Source: Vibrio gallaecicus
GTDB taxonomy: Bacteria; Pseudomonadota; Gammaproteobacteria; Enterobacterales; Vibrionaceae
NCBI RefSeq assembly: GCF_024347495.1
Contig: NZ_AP025491.1
Location: 1,550,001-1,614,000 of the forward strand
Length of the DNA stretch: 64,000 nucleotides
Direction: 5' to 3'
Positions 26,557-35,191 of the stretch are shown here, piece by piece (position 1 is the stretch's first letter; every line of letters starts with the position of its first letter). Under the pieces are notes generated by a model. It was not told the origin of the DNA and searched no databases. It saw only the letters and a program-made list of their open reading frames with translations. A program made the position numbers and the translations under genes.

Positions 26557-28035
26557 TTAGTACGGACGTTGATAAGCGGTTTTAACCACTGTGTAGAACT
26601 CTTTCGCATACTGACCTTGCTCACGAGGACCAAAGCTAGACTCTTTTCGTCCGCCAAATGGAACGTGATAATCGGTACCCGCGGTAGGTAAGTTGACCAT
26701 GACACAACCAGTTTGAGCCTGTTGTTTAAACATGGCACTAGTGCGCAAGCTTTGAGTGATGATGCCGCCAGTAAGGCCAAAGCGAGTATCGTTTGTTGTT
26801 GCAATAGCTTCTTCCAAATCAGCAACACGAATCACGCTTGCCATTGGTGCAAAGACTTCTTCTTGGTTTACTTCCCAGCTGTTTTGGGTATTTAAAAATA
26901 GGGTTGGAGACATATAGAAGCCTTCATGCTCTAGGCTTAAACGTTCACCACCGAATGCTAATTCGCCTCCGCTTTGACGTGCTTTTTCTATCCAATTGAA
27001 GTTCGACTCCAACTGCTTACCGTCAACCACTGGACCCATGAATACGCCGTCTTGTAGAGCGTGGCCCACTTTTAGCTCACTCATGCGTTTAATCAGAGCA
27101 TCGACATATTGATCATGAATACCATCCATCACCACTAAACGAGAAGACGCTGTACATTTTTGACCCGCACCAGAGAATGAACCCGCAATAGTCGCTTCAA
27201 CGGCAGTTTGAATATCGGCATCATCGGCAATAACCAACGCGTTTTTGCTACCCATTTCCAATTGGCAACGTACAAAATTAGGCGCCGTCGCCGCTGCAAC
27301 TTTACGACCAGTATCAACAGAACCAGTAAAGCTGACGCCGTTAATATCTTTAGAATGGATAAGCGCATCACCGACCTGAGAGCCGCTACCTAGCACTAGG
27401 TTAAATGTGCCAGCAGGGATGCCTTGTCGGTGGATGATCTCAGTCAGCGCAACGGCACTCGCCGGTGTTAAGTTCGCAGGTTTCCAGATAACGCTGTTAC
27501 CAAACGCTAATGCTGGTGCAATTTTCCAAGCCGCCGTAGCCGTTGGGAAATTCCAAGGAGAGATAATGGCGATAACGCCCACAGCTTCACGAGTCACTTC
27601 AACGGAGACCCCTGGACGGACGGAAGCAGCGTTATCACCAATTTGACGAAGTACTTCAGCAGCAAAATATTGGAAGAATTGACCCGCGCGATAAATTTCA
27701 CCACGACCTTCAGCAAAAGGTTTGCCTTCTTCACGAGAAAGTAACGTACCTAGTTCATCACAACGAGCAATCAGTTCATCACCAATTGCTTGAAGCACAG
27801 CTTGCTTACGTTCGATCGGTGTTTTTTCCCACTCAGGTTGAGCATGTTTTGCCGCTGAAATCGCTTGTTGAACCTGCTCTTCACTTGCTTGAGCAAATTG
27901 ACCAAGGTTTTCAGAAATATCTGAAGGGTTGATATTTGCAACGGTACTAATACCAGATTGCCATTCACCTGCAATGTACAACGCATTTTCTGCTTGAGCG
28001 CTTTCTGTCTGATTCGTATGTACTTGAGTCATCAT
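26557..28035 (-). CDS. Aldehyde dehydrogenase, alpha-ketoglutaric semialdehyde dehydrogenase-like
   Basis: This 492-residue NAD(P)-dependent aldehyde dehydrogenase has IISPWNFP, the cofactor-binding VSFTGSVDTGRKVAAA, the catalytic glutamate region QLEMGSKNALV and the catalytic cysteine in GAGQKCTASSR. The EMGSKN form and overall pattern are like the ketoglutaric semialdehyde dehydrogenases of sugar-acid and hydroxyproline catabolism, but substrate range cannot be read reliably. It sits in an operon with RidA, an M19 hydrolase and a BCCT transporter, which suggests the last oxidation of a catabolic route. AAGGA precedes the start. Confidence 0.88.
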   Translation of the reverse strand: MMTQVHTNQTESAQAENALYIAGEWQSGISTVANINPSDISENLGQFAQASEEQVQQAISAAKHAQPEWEKTPIERKQAVLQAIGDELIARCDELGTLLSREEGKPFAEGRGEIYRAGQFFQYFAAEVLRQIGDNAASVRPGVSVEVTREAVGVIAIISPWNFPTATAAWKIAPALAFGNSVIWKPANLTPASAVALTEIIHRQGIPAGTFNLVLGSGSQVGDALIHSKDINGVSFTGSVDTGRKVAAATAPNFVRCQLEMGSKNALVIADDADIQTAVEATIAGSFSGAGQKCTASSRLVVMDGIHDQYVDALIKRMSELKVGHALQDGVFMGPVVDGKQLESNFNWIEKARQSGGELAFGGERLSLEHEGFYMSPTLFLNTQNSWEVNQEEVFAPMASVIRVADLEEAIATTNDTRFGLTGGIITQSLRTSAMFKQQAQTGCVMVNLPTAGTDYHVPFGGRKESSFGPREQGQYAKEFYTVVKTAYQRPY

Positions 28036-28161
28036 TCTTTCCTTGTGACATTTAGGCTGTATTTGAGTCTGGCAACCTAGTGTTTATGTATGGGAGATTT
28101 TTGAGCTTTATATCAATTTGATATTTATTTCAGTAATTGAGCTTTATACAATTTTAGTCGC

Positions 28162-28563
28162 TTATTCTTCTGGTTGAGAGGCCGAGGCGTAAACCACAAA
28201 CTCCACCAACATTTCTTCGCGAGCTAATCCAGCCACCACAATGGCAGCTCGGTTCGGGTATGGGGCATTGAAATATTCAGCGTAAATACTGTTTACTGTT
28301 TTTAAGTACTCACGGTCAGTCACGTAGATAAGCACTTGTAAAACGGAATCCATCGATTCGCCAGCACACTCTAAAGTATGAACAAGGTTGCTAAAGGTTT
28401 GGCGTGTTTGAGCTTCAATTCCACCTTCAACTACCGCTCCAGTGTCATCAATTGGGATCTGAGCGGTATAAAGCGTACCGTTGTTAACAATCGCCCATTC
28501 AAGAGGCGCTTTAGATGCAAAAAGAGAGGTCTTTACTGGGTGTTTTTTAGTTTGTGCATTCAC
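28162..28563 (-). CDS. RidA-family (YjgF) enamine/imine deaminase
   Basis: This protein of about 133 residues is of the RidA/YER057c/UK114 family. It has LYTAQIPID early, EGGIEAQTRQTFSNL, and the C-terminal PNRAAIVVAGLAREEMLVEF with the arginine that contacts the carboxylate of substrates. RidA proteins hydrolyse reactive enamine/imine intermediates. The GTG at 28563 is preferred, because GGAT lies eight bases ahead; a TTG at 28575 has no binding site. It is the first gene of the minus-strand operon and is divergent from a LysR gene. Confidence 0.88.
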   Translation of the reverse strand: MNAQTKKHPVKTSLFASKAPLEWAIVNNGTLYTAQIPIDDTGAVVEGGIEAQTRQTFSNLVHTLECAGESMDSVLQVLIYVTDREYLKTVNSIYAEYFNAPYPNRAAIVVAGLAREEMLVEFVVYASASQPEE

Positions 28564-28654
28564 GGCTTTATCCAACTTTGTAACTAAGATGTTTCAAGAT
28601 GGTTAAATACTGCACGTTGACACCTGATAAATCTAACGGTAAATTTTGTGCATT

Positions 28655-28673
28655 TGATAAAGAAAACTTATCA
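28655..28673. promoter_or_regulatory. Inverted repeat between ridA and lysR, candidate LysR operator
   Basis: TGATAA (28655-28660) and TTATCA (28668-28673) are inverted copies with a seven-base spacer, compatible with a T-N11-A LysR box. The site lies between the divergent RidA operon and LysR gene, 48 bp from the LysR start. Confidence 0.55.
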
Positions 28674-28720
28674 CCATGAGAAAAGTACGGAAAATAAAGG
28701 GATGAGAAGGATGTTAGCCA

Positions 28721-29605
28721 ATGAGTATTAAGCTCCAACAATTAAAACATTTTGTTTTAGTCATCGAAGAAGGTGGATTTAGAGCCGCATCTCACCGTGC
28801 AAATCGATCACAAGCCGCCCTTTCAACATCAATTAAAGAGCTTGAAAAAATTCTAGGGCAACCCCTTTTTGAGACTGGAAACAAGTCAACCCTAACCCCA
28901 TTTGGTGAAATATGTTTACCAAAAATTATTCAATTCCTGAATGTTTACAATGCGTTAAACAATGATCTTCGAGCGGCAGCTGCGGGACAACAAGGTCGAG
29001 TTCGAATTGCTAGCGTACCCTCTGTTGCTGCAAAATTGATCCCTAGCGTACTCGGGGCTTTTTGTGAACAGTACCCAAGCGTTGAAGTGAGCTTAATTGA
29101 TGATAATGCGGCGGGGGTTGAAGCGCGGTTACTCTCAGGGGAAGTGGACTTGGCGCTGGGAAATAGCTCTCATCTTGAAGAAGATTCCATTGAGTTTACC
29201 CCTCTTATTTCAGATCCCATCGGAGTCGTTTGCTTAAAAGACAACCCAATAGCACAACAACCTGAAGGGATTGAGTGGCAAACTTTGTTAAAACAACCTT
29301 TCATTCGAAACGGAACTTGCACCTTGCTTGATCCAACTCCGGCTCGAACATTAAGTGAGCAAGCTCTGTACTCGGTAGAGAACATCACTTCACTGTTTTC
29401 CGTGCTCGAATTAGGGATTGGAGTCACCACTTTACCTAAACTAGCCTTCCCAACGAATGAAACTCGGTTAGTTTGGGTGCCACTTATCGATCCACCATTA
29501 AAACGACAAATTGGCATCTTCCGTTTAACCGATAGAACTATCTCCCCACAGGCTCAAGCCTTCCATGACTTGTGTATTCAATATTTGAACTACAGTGACG
29601 AATAA
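28721..29605 (+). CDS. LysR-family regulator of the RidA/BCCT operon
   Basis: This 294-residue regulator has an N-terminal helix-turn-helix (LKHFVLVIEEGGFRAASHRA, then QAALSTSIKELEKILG) and a C-terminal effector domain opening GRVRIASVPSVAAKLIP. It is transcribed away from the minus-strand ridA-to-DUF3726 operon, the classic layout for a LysR activator of a catabolic operon. The inducer would then be a substrate or intermediate of that pathway, which is not known. AAGGA is nine bases before the ATG. Confidence 0.9.
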   Translation: MSIKLQQLKHFVLVIEEGGFRAASHRANRSQAALSTSIKELEKILGQPLFETGNKSTLTPFGEICLPKIIQFLNVYNALNNDLRAAAAGQQGRVRIASVPSVAAKLIPSVLGAFCEQYPSVEVSLIDDNAAGVEARLLSGEVDLALGNSSHLEEDSIEFTPLISDPIGVVCLKDNPIAQQPEGIEWQTLLKQPFIRNGTCTLLDPTPARTLSEQALYSVENITSLFSVLELGIGVTTLPKLAFPTNETRLVWVPLIDPPLKRQIGIFRLTDRTISPQAQAFHDLCIQYLNYSDE

Positions 29606-30021
29606 AATGGCTTTAGTCACTCTCACTCGATTCTTTTAGCCATTAGTCGATACCAATGAAGGGGCTCTCAGTACCCTTCAATTTTACCTCACCGACTCCC
29701 CTATCAGATTTGTGAGCCCCCTTACTTTCTATAGCTCCAACTTATTCTTAAAAAATACTCTTTTTAAATGAACCCTTTTGCTAATCATCCCGTATACAAC
29801 AATGAAACAGAGCATCACTCACTCATTTTACTCGCGGCTACCTCTTAGTACGGAGTTAAGCTTAAGCAGAAATAGGTTCAAGTGAGAGGGGCATCGCTAA
29901 GCATTTAAAAATAAATGAAAAAATCCAGTACACGTCATCAGACATTCGTTTATTTGTACTAGGATTTAAGATCAAGCAAACACGGCATTCTAATTAGATA
30001 CGAGACCCGAGAGAGGTTTAC
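29606..30021. other. 416-bp intergenic region before the cfa-like gene
   Basis: No gene, terminator or mobile-element end was recognised. An AGAGAGG ribosome binding site stands six bases before the cfa-like ATG. The TGATCC-N18-TAAT promoter seen ahead of the ECF sigma gene was looked for and not found; only a weak AGATCA with TAAT 16 bases later (29969-29994) is present. Confidence 0.5.
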
Positions 30022-31299
30022 ATGGAACAGCTAGCAAAACAAAATCAAAATTCAGCACTAGCCCAAACGGACAAAGCGACCCACTCGAGTAAATACCGAA
30101 CTCTCATATTTCGAGTATTGGATGAACTTAAAGACGCATGCATTGAAATCATCGAAGGAGACAACCACTCAATCTTCGGTGAACGTTCAGAATCATTACT
30201 CGGTCAAATCGTAGTGCACGATTCAACCTTTTATAAAGACGTAGTGATGGGAGGCAGTATCGGAGCATCTGAAGCCTATATTGATGGTAAATGGACCAGC
30301 CCAAACTTAACCCGCGTCATTCAAATCATGGCTAAAAATCAGTCTCAGTTGGATGAATTAGACAGCAAAACCCAATGGCTGACCCAATTCAAAAACTTAT
30401 TACTTAGACGTAAAAATGCCAATACCGAGCAAGGTTCAAAGCGAAATATCCTAGCTCACTACGACATTGGTAATGAACTGTATGAGCGTTTTCTTGACCC
30501 ATCGATGCAGTACTCATCGGCTATTTACAGCTCTGGTGCTCTGACATTAGATGAAGCCCAGCAAAATAAAATGCGCACTATCTGCGAGCGGTTAGAGCTT
30601 TCAGAAACCGATCACGTGGTAGAAATTGGCACTGGCTGGGGCGGTCTGGCTATTTACATGGCTCAGCATTACGGCTGCAAAGTCACCACTACAACTATTT
30701 CTGATGCTCAGCATAACCTTGCTGAACAGCGTATTAAGCACCTTGGGTTAACTAATAAGATCACTCTGCTGAAGCAAGATTATCGTAACCTTACAGGTCA
30801 ATACGACAAACTGGTTTCAATAGAGATGATTGAAGCCGTTGGCCACGAATACATGCAAACCTTCTTTGAAACCTGCTCGAATTTGCTAAAGCCGACAGGG
30901 AAAATGTTGGTTCAAGCCATCACTATTGCCGACGGGCGTTACGAGAAATACCGCAAAGGCGTCGATTTCATTCAAAAATATATTTTCCCTGGCGGTTGCC
31001 TACCTTCTGTCTCTGTCATGAGCCATCACCTTGCCTCTCATACTGACATGGTGATTCACGAGGTGGATGACATTGGTTTGCACTACGCTCGCACATTAAA
31101 TGATTGGAAAACCGCCTTTGATAAAAGTTGGGATGAACTGCAGACACTCGGTTACTCAGAAGAGTTCAAACGTCTCTGGACTTTCTATTTCTGTTATTGC
31201 GAAGGTGCTTTTTTAGAGCGAGTGATCAGTACCCACCACATTGTGGCGAGAAAACCTCGCTACTTGGGAGACAAAGATGAAACGATTTTGGATTATTAA
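30022..31299 (+). CDS. cfa: Cyclopropane-fatty-acyl-phospholipid synthase-like methyltransferase
   Basis: This 425-residue SAM-dependent methyltransferase of the Cfa family acts on unsaturated acyl chains of membrane phospholipids. Seen are LAHYDIGNELYERFLDPSMQ (about residues 153-172), the SAM-binding VEIGTGWGGLAIYMA, VSIEMIEAVGHEYM and FIQKYIFPGGCLPS. In bacteria with an ECF/ChrR system, cfa-like genes of this kind usually sit next to the FAD oxidoreductase and DUF1365 genes; here they are 17 kb apart. It may make methylated or furan-type rather than cyclopropane lipids; this cannot be told from sequence. The next gene starts inside its end. Confidence 0.92.
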   Translation: MEQLAKQNQNSALAQTDKATHSSKYRTLIFRVLDELKDACIEIIEGDNHSIFGERSESLLGQIVVHDSTFYKDVVMGGSIGASEAYIDGKWTSPNLTRVIQIMAKNQSQLDELDSKTQWLTQFKNLLLRRKNANTEQGSKRNILAHYDIGNELYERFLDPSMQYSSAIYSSGALTLDEAQQNKMRTICERLELSETDHVVEIGTGWGGLAIYMAQHYGCKVTTTTISDAQHNLAEQRIKHLGLTNKITLLKQDYRNLTGQYDKLVSIEMIEAVGHEYMQTFFETCSNLLKPTGKMLVQAITIADGRYEKYRKGVDFIQKYIFPGGCLPSVSVMSHHLASHTDMVIHEVDDIGLHYARTLNDWKTAFDKSWDELQTLGYSEEFKRLWTFYFCYCEGAFLERVISTHHIVARKPRYLGDKDETILDY

Positions 31300-31852
31300 C
31301 CTCGTTTTATTTCAAGCGGCTTGGCTCTGTTCGGCTTTTTATACAGAGCAAGCTTGGTGGGTAGTCAGCGTGATAATCGCATTACACTTTGCTTTGTCTC
31401 CCACCAAACAAGAAGACTTAAAACTGCTACTGCTGCTGCCTGTAGGAATAGCAATGGATAGCTTACAACTGAGTATTGGCGGTCTGAGTGCTTTGCCACT
31501 TGAAACATCTTCACTCACAACTACTTCTTCATTATTAGTGGGTGAAGAAGTGGCCAATTTAGGGTTTCACTTCCCAGCTTGGCTTGTGATGATTTGGGTT
31601 TTATTTTTGATAAGCCTAAACCACAGTTTGCACTGGTTGGTGAATCGCTCAACCGTAACTCTTATCGTCATTGGAGCCATAGGCGGAACCAGTAGTTACT
31701 GGGGCGGCATTCAAGCTGGAGCATTACAAACTAATTGGCAAACCGAATGGATGCTCGCGTCGCTAATGATTGGCTGGGGAGCATTACTGCCTATCTTAGT
31801 TTCTGGTTATAACTACCTCCAAAAACCTATGACTTTTCAACCTCAGAGGTGA
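31277..31852 (+). CDS. DUF2878 family membrane protein
   Basis: This is a protein of about 191 residues with six or so hydrophobic segments, for example FWIINLVLFQAAWLCSAFY at the N-terminus and LASLMIGWGALLPILVSGYN near the C-terminus. It resembles DUF2878 proteins, whose function is unknown and which commonly follow cfa-like genes in Vibrio-type clusters. The start at 31277 has GGGAG six bases upstream and overlaps the cfa-like gene by 23 bases. An inner-membrane partner role in lipid modification is a guess from context. Confidence 0.8.
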   Translation: MKRFWIINLVLFQAAWLCSAFYTEQAWWVVSVIIALHFALSPTKQEDLKLLLLLPVGIAMDSLQLSIGGLSALPLETSSLTTTSSLLVGEEVANLGFHFPAWLVMIWVLFLISLNHSLHWLVNRSTVTLIVIGAIGGTSSYWGGIQAGALQTNWQTEWMLASLMIGWGALLPILVSGYNYLQKPMTFQPQR

Positions 31853-31855
31853 TGC

Positions 31856-32383
31856 ATGCGACAGCTACTAACCACTCGATCCCACATATCAAGACGCATA
31901 ATCCTTGCTGCTATTTTGCTAGCGCTTTCAGGGGTCGCTTCTTCAATTAATGCCTCTCCAACTAGTGATTTTCAAAAACTGGGGGAAGGGGAAATGAACT
32001 ATATGTTTTGGACGATTTACTCAGCAGAGCTGTTTTCTTCGGTATCCACTGGAGAACAAGCGCTGAAGATCGAATATCAAAAATCGATTGATAGCCAAGC
32101 TTTGATTGATGCAACGGAAGACCAATGGAATCAATTGGGTTACACGCAGAAGAACATTAATGCTTGGCTTGAACCTCTCAATGCCTTGTGGCCAAACGTC
32201 AAACCAGGTAACACGCTGACCATTATTGTTGCAGAAGATCAAACTAGCCGCTTTTACTTTGATGACCAGCCTATAGGAGTGGTCAGTAATAAGGAATTTG
32301 GACAGGCATTTCTTTCTATCTGGCTATCTGAAAAGACCTCTGAGCCAAAGCTTAGAAAGCAGTTACTTGGGCTCGTTAAATAA
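31856..32383 (+). CDS. Chalcone isomerase-like periplasmic protein
   Basis: This 175-residue protein has a signal peptide (residues 1-34, ending SSINAS) and a chalcone-isomerase-like fold pattern: KLGEGEMNYMFWTIYSAELF, LKIEYQKSID, and TLTIIVAEDQTSRFYFDDQP near the C-terminus. Bacterial members are not known to act on chalcones; fatty-acid binding is described for fold relatives. The ATG follows the DUF2878 stop after three bases. Likely periplasmic partner of the cfa-DUF2878 genes. Confidence 0.8.
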   Translation: MRQLLTTRSHISRRIILAAILLALSGVASSINASPTSDFQKLGEGEMNYMFWTIYSAELFSSVSTGEQALKIEYQKSIDSQALIDATEDQWNQLGYTQKNINAWLEPLNALWPNVKPGNTLTIIVAEDQTSRFYFDDQPIGVVSNKEFGQAFLSIWLSEKTSEPKLRKQLLGLVK

Positions 32384-32480
32384 AAAACGATTCAAATACA
32401 CTCAAGAATGCAGCTAACCATCTATCAACAGTTAGTGATTACAGATTAGCACTACATAATTAATACTTAAGGGATTAGTC

Positions 32481-33002
32481 ATGAAACGACTCATTGGTAT
32501 ATTCTGCGCGTTGTTCCTATTTGGCTGTGGCTCCGCAAGCCTTGAAAAGCACGCTCAGACCACTCCAGAATTAAAGCTAGAGCAATTCTTTGATGGGGAA
32601 CTCAAAGCCTATGGGATGGTACTGGATCGTTCTGGCAATTTACTGCGACGTTTTGAGGTGAAGTTGCTAGCGACATGGGAAGGCGAGAATGGTGAAATCA
32701 AAGAGTGGTTTACCTTTGATGATGGTGAGCGTTCAATAAGAAATTGGAATTTGACCCGAACCGGAGACAACATCTACACAGGCACGGCTGGGGATGTCGT
32801 TGGGGTGGCAAAAGGTACAACCGAAGGTTCAGCACTTTATTGGCAATATAGCCTTGAGATCGAAGTAGATGGCAGCCAGTACGAAGTCACACTTGATGAT
32901 TGGATGTTTTTAATCGATGAAAAACGCCTATTTAACAAAACAGACATGTCTAAATTTGGCTTCAAAGTCGGCGAAATCATCCTGTATATCGAAAAGATAT
33001 AA
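32481..33002 (+). CDS. DUF3833-like lipoprotein
   Basis: This 173-residue protein has a lipoprotein signal with lipobox LFGC (cysteine at about residue 17) and the DUF3833 pattern: LEQFFDGELKAYGMVLDRSG, WFTFDDGERSIRNWNLT, and AKGTTEGSALYWQYSLEIEV. The family function is unknown, but it is regularly the last member of cfa-DUF2878-chalcone-isomerase-like sets. It has its own GGG-type binding site and is 97 bp after the preceding gene. Confidence 0.85.
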   Translation: MKRLIGIFCALFLFGCGSASLEKHAQTTPELKLEQFFDGELKAYGMVLDRSGNLLRRFEVKLLATWEGENGEIKEWFTFDDGERSIRNWNLTRTGDNIYTGTAGDVVGVAKGTTEGSALYWQYSLEIEVDGSQYEVTLDDWMFLIDEKRLFNKTDMSKFGFKVGEIILYIEKI

Positions 33003-33163
33003 TTCCAACAGCTGATTAATCAAGGCTCTCAGCCAGATAGCATAGCAAATTGCTCTGGCTATTATGCTAAAATGGTTTTATCAGCTATATGAATGTACAT
33101 CTCATTTGTTTACCTGAGGGTAGTGACCAAACCTACCGTGATTAACTAATGAGGCAAATAAAA

Positions 33164-33424
33164 ATGAGCAAATTAAGTGCTGCAGAGCGTAAAGAACGCG
33201 ACAACGAGCGTTTTTCACAGCGTGTCAATGAACGCAGAGAAAAGGGCGAAGATGTTGTAGCGTATGCGCTTACTAACAAAAAAGCGGTGAAATTTCTGAC
33301 CAAATCAGAAAAAAGAGCGCTGAATGAAAGAAAGGCTGAACGCCAAGAAGAAATTAAGCAAAAAGAGCAAGAAGAACTGAACCGAATTGAAGATTCGTTT
33401 GCCGTTAAGCAATACGAAGATTAA
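33164..33424 (+). CDS. Small charged conserved hypothetical protein
   Basis: This 86-residue highly charged protein is almost entirely helical by composition, with a probable coiled-coil C-terminus (NERKAERQEEIKQKEQEEL). ATG 33164 is preferred because GAGG precedes it by about eight bases. No family is recognised. It is monocistronic and followed closely by the CTTTCA array. Confidence 0.65.
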   Translation: MSKLSAAERKERDNERFSQRVNERREKGEDVVAYALTNKKAVKFLTKSEKRALNERKAERQEEIKQKEQEELNRIEDSFAVKQYED

Positions 33425-33484
33425 ATCTTAGCCCTGTCTTCGATTAGGCAGGGTAAAGCCCAAACCCAAAGCGCATATCTATAC

Positions 33485-33574
<90 letters not shown>

Positions 33575-33662
33575 AGTACAGTATCAAAATCAACTCTAGG
33601 TCTCAGCAATACCCAAACCTCAACCGTAAGATAACGGCTTAATCCAAATAGTACGAAATCTT

Positions 33663-34328
33663 ATGATCTTAATTACCGGTGCAAGCAGTGGTCTTGGTGC
33701 TGCTCTCGCAAAGTTATATTCAATTGATAAACATCCATTAGCCATCACAGGGCGCAACGAGCGACGTTTAAGCCAAATATCGACGAGCCTTTCACACCCC
33801 GTAACCGTGTTGCCTTGCGATTTATGTGATCCTCAATCAGTATCTAACCTACTTGATGACCTTGATACACCGCCTAGCCTCGTCATTCATAGTGCTGGTA
33901 GTGGCTATTTTGGAAAGATTGAAGACCAAGATCCAAGCAGCATTACTGACATGCTAAACAACAACATTCACTCCACCATATTTTTGCTCCGAGAACTGGT
34001 GCAACGCTACCGCGACCAAGCCGTGACGGTTGCGGTTGTGATGTCGACTGCCGCACAAAGTGCAAAAGCAGAAGAATCCACTTATTGTGCGGCAAAATGG
34101 GCGGTAAAAGGATTCATTGAGTCTATTCGATTAGAGCTTAAAGGTAGTCCAATGAAAATTGTGGCAGTGTACCCAGGCGGCATGGCTACCGAATTTTGGG
34201 CATCCAGTGGTAAGCAACTCGATACCTCTAACTTTATGACCGCAAATGAAGCAGCAATCATGCTTAAGCAAGCATTAGTCAGTACCGAGCATGGTTTTGT
34301 CTCTGACATCACGATCAATCGCCAATAA
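33663..34328 (+). CDS. Short-chain dehydrogenase/reductase (near RRM gene)
   Basis: This 221-residue SDR has the Rossmann motif TGASSGLGAALA (residues 5-16), HSAGSGYFG in place of NNAG, MSTAAQ and the catalytic YCAAKWAVKG with Tyr and Lys. It lacks the C-terminal hydrophobic tail seen in the SDR of the ECF operon. The ATG is at 33663 without a strong ribosome binding site. Substrate unknown. It is the second SDR in the window. Confidence 0.88.
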   Translation: MILITGASSGLGAALAKLYSIDKHPLAITGRNERRLSQISTSLSHPVTVLPCDLCDPQSVSNLLDDLDTPPSLVIHSAGSGYFGKIEDQDPSSITDMLNNNIHSTIFLLRELVQRYRDQAVTVAVVMSTAAQSAKAEESTYCAAKWAVKGFIESIRLELKGSPMKIVAVYPGGMATEFWASSGKQLDTSNFMTANEAAIMLKQALVSTEHGFVSDITINRQ

Positions 34329-34397
34329 AGATCATGTGAGGAATGCACGAAAGTGTGAGACAATGCACAATGTAAATTCATATAGAAATGGTTCATC

Positions 34398-34637
34398 ATG
34401 AAACTTTTAGTTCGCAACCTATCGCGCGCAACAACAGAACAAGAACTTCGCGTTTTGTTTTCAGAGCATGGCTCTGTAACAGAATGTACAGTTGTACTAG
34501 ACCAAGAAACTGGCTACTCGAAAGGCTTTGCTTTTGTTGAGTTACCAGAGCAAGAAGAAGCTCAAGCAGCCCTTAAAGCGCTGAACATGACTAGCTTCAA
34601 CAAGAGTACAATTCGAGTTAAAATCGCTAACTCGTAA
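34398..34637 (+). CDS. RRM-type RNA-binding protein
   Basis: This 79-residue protein is a single RNA recognition motif. RNP2 is LLVRNL (residues 3-8) and RNP1 is KGFAFVEL (about 43-50), both with the aromatic and basic residues that stack on RNA. Such single-RRM proteins in bacteria, including cold-induced ones in Vibrio and cyanobacteria, are thought to bind mRNA. A clear terminator follows, so it is a single-gene unit. Confidence 0.95.
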   Translation: MKLLVRNLSRATTEQELRVLFSEHGSVTECTVVLDQETGYSKGFAFVELPEQEEAQAALKALNMTSFNKSTIRVKIANS

Positions 34638-34676
34638 GTCGCGATCCGTTATTCTGGATAACCGCGTAAAACATGA

Positions 34677-34728
34677 AAGCCCACTCAATTAATACTTCTA
34701 TTAAGTCATAATTGAGTGGGCTTTTTAG
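34677..34728 (+). terminator. Terminator of the RRM gene
   Basis: AAGCCCACTCAATTA (34677-34691) pairs with TAATTGAGTGGGCTT (34709-34723) and is followed by TTTTA. The 15-bp stem is perfect. Confidence 0.92.
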
Positions 34729-34788
34729 TTTATCTATTTTCTAGAATACTCAGAGATGAACCATACTTCCAACGTTACCTTTCCACAT

Positions 34789-35136
34789 TTAACTCAACCC
34801 TTCAAATTCATCCATTGCTAAGCGAGCTTCTGCCATCGAACAGCCAGAAAGGCTCACTAGCTGTTTAAGCGTTAAATTGGGTGTATCAACTAGCAACCCC
34901 TCCAAACACACAATCGGAGTCGGCAAAGCTTTATCTATCGCATCTTTGATCCATAAATCATGCTCATCACTTAGCGTACTTTGCAGCTTCCTGAGCTGCT
35001 CTTCTGAGCCCGTTAGCAGCCAATGTCGTGAACGACGAACCCTCTTAAGAGAGCATGATTCACGAGAAACGTAATCGAGAACCTGTGCTTTATCATGCAC
35101 TCGGTGGACAAAGCTGTTAAGTGGGACGCTGAACAT
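34789..35136 (-). CDS. Small conserved Vibrio protein, annotated elsewhere as RRF-family
   Basis: This is a protein of about 115 residues with LNSFVHRVHDKAQVLDYVS, SCSLKRVRRSRHWLLTG and a C-terminal helix SGCSMAEARLAMDEFEGLS. I recall similar Vibrio proteins annotated as ribosome recycling factor family, but the true RRF is about 185 residues and the likeness is weak. The ATG at 35136 is preferred to a TTG at 35154. The function should be treated as unknown. Confidence 0.55.
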   Translation of the reverse strand: MFSVPLNSFVHRVHDKAQVLDYVSRESCSLKRVRRSRHWLLTGSEEQLRKLQSTLSDEHDLWIKDAIDKALPTPIVCLEGLLVDTPNLTLKQLVSLSGCSMAEARLAMDEFEGLS

Positions 35137-35191
35137 AACCGGTGAAGCCTTCAATCAAAATTCACGAAAATACAGTATATTTGCGCACTCA

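Noticed and set aside
12873..28720. Genomic island with recent transfer
   Set aside because: No integrase, transposase, tRNA or direct repeats were seen at the edges, and codon usage by eye matches the neighbours; insertion between the two ECF parts remains only a hypothesis.
29606..30021. Second ECF promoter before the cfa-like gene
   Set aside because: Only AGATCA with TAAT at 16 bases is present, a poor match to the TGATCC-N18-TAAT element.
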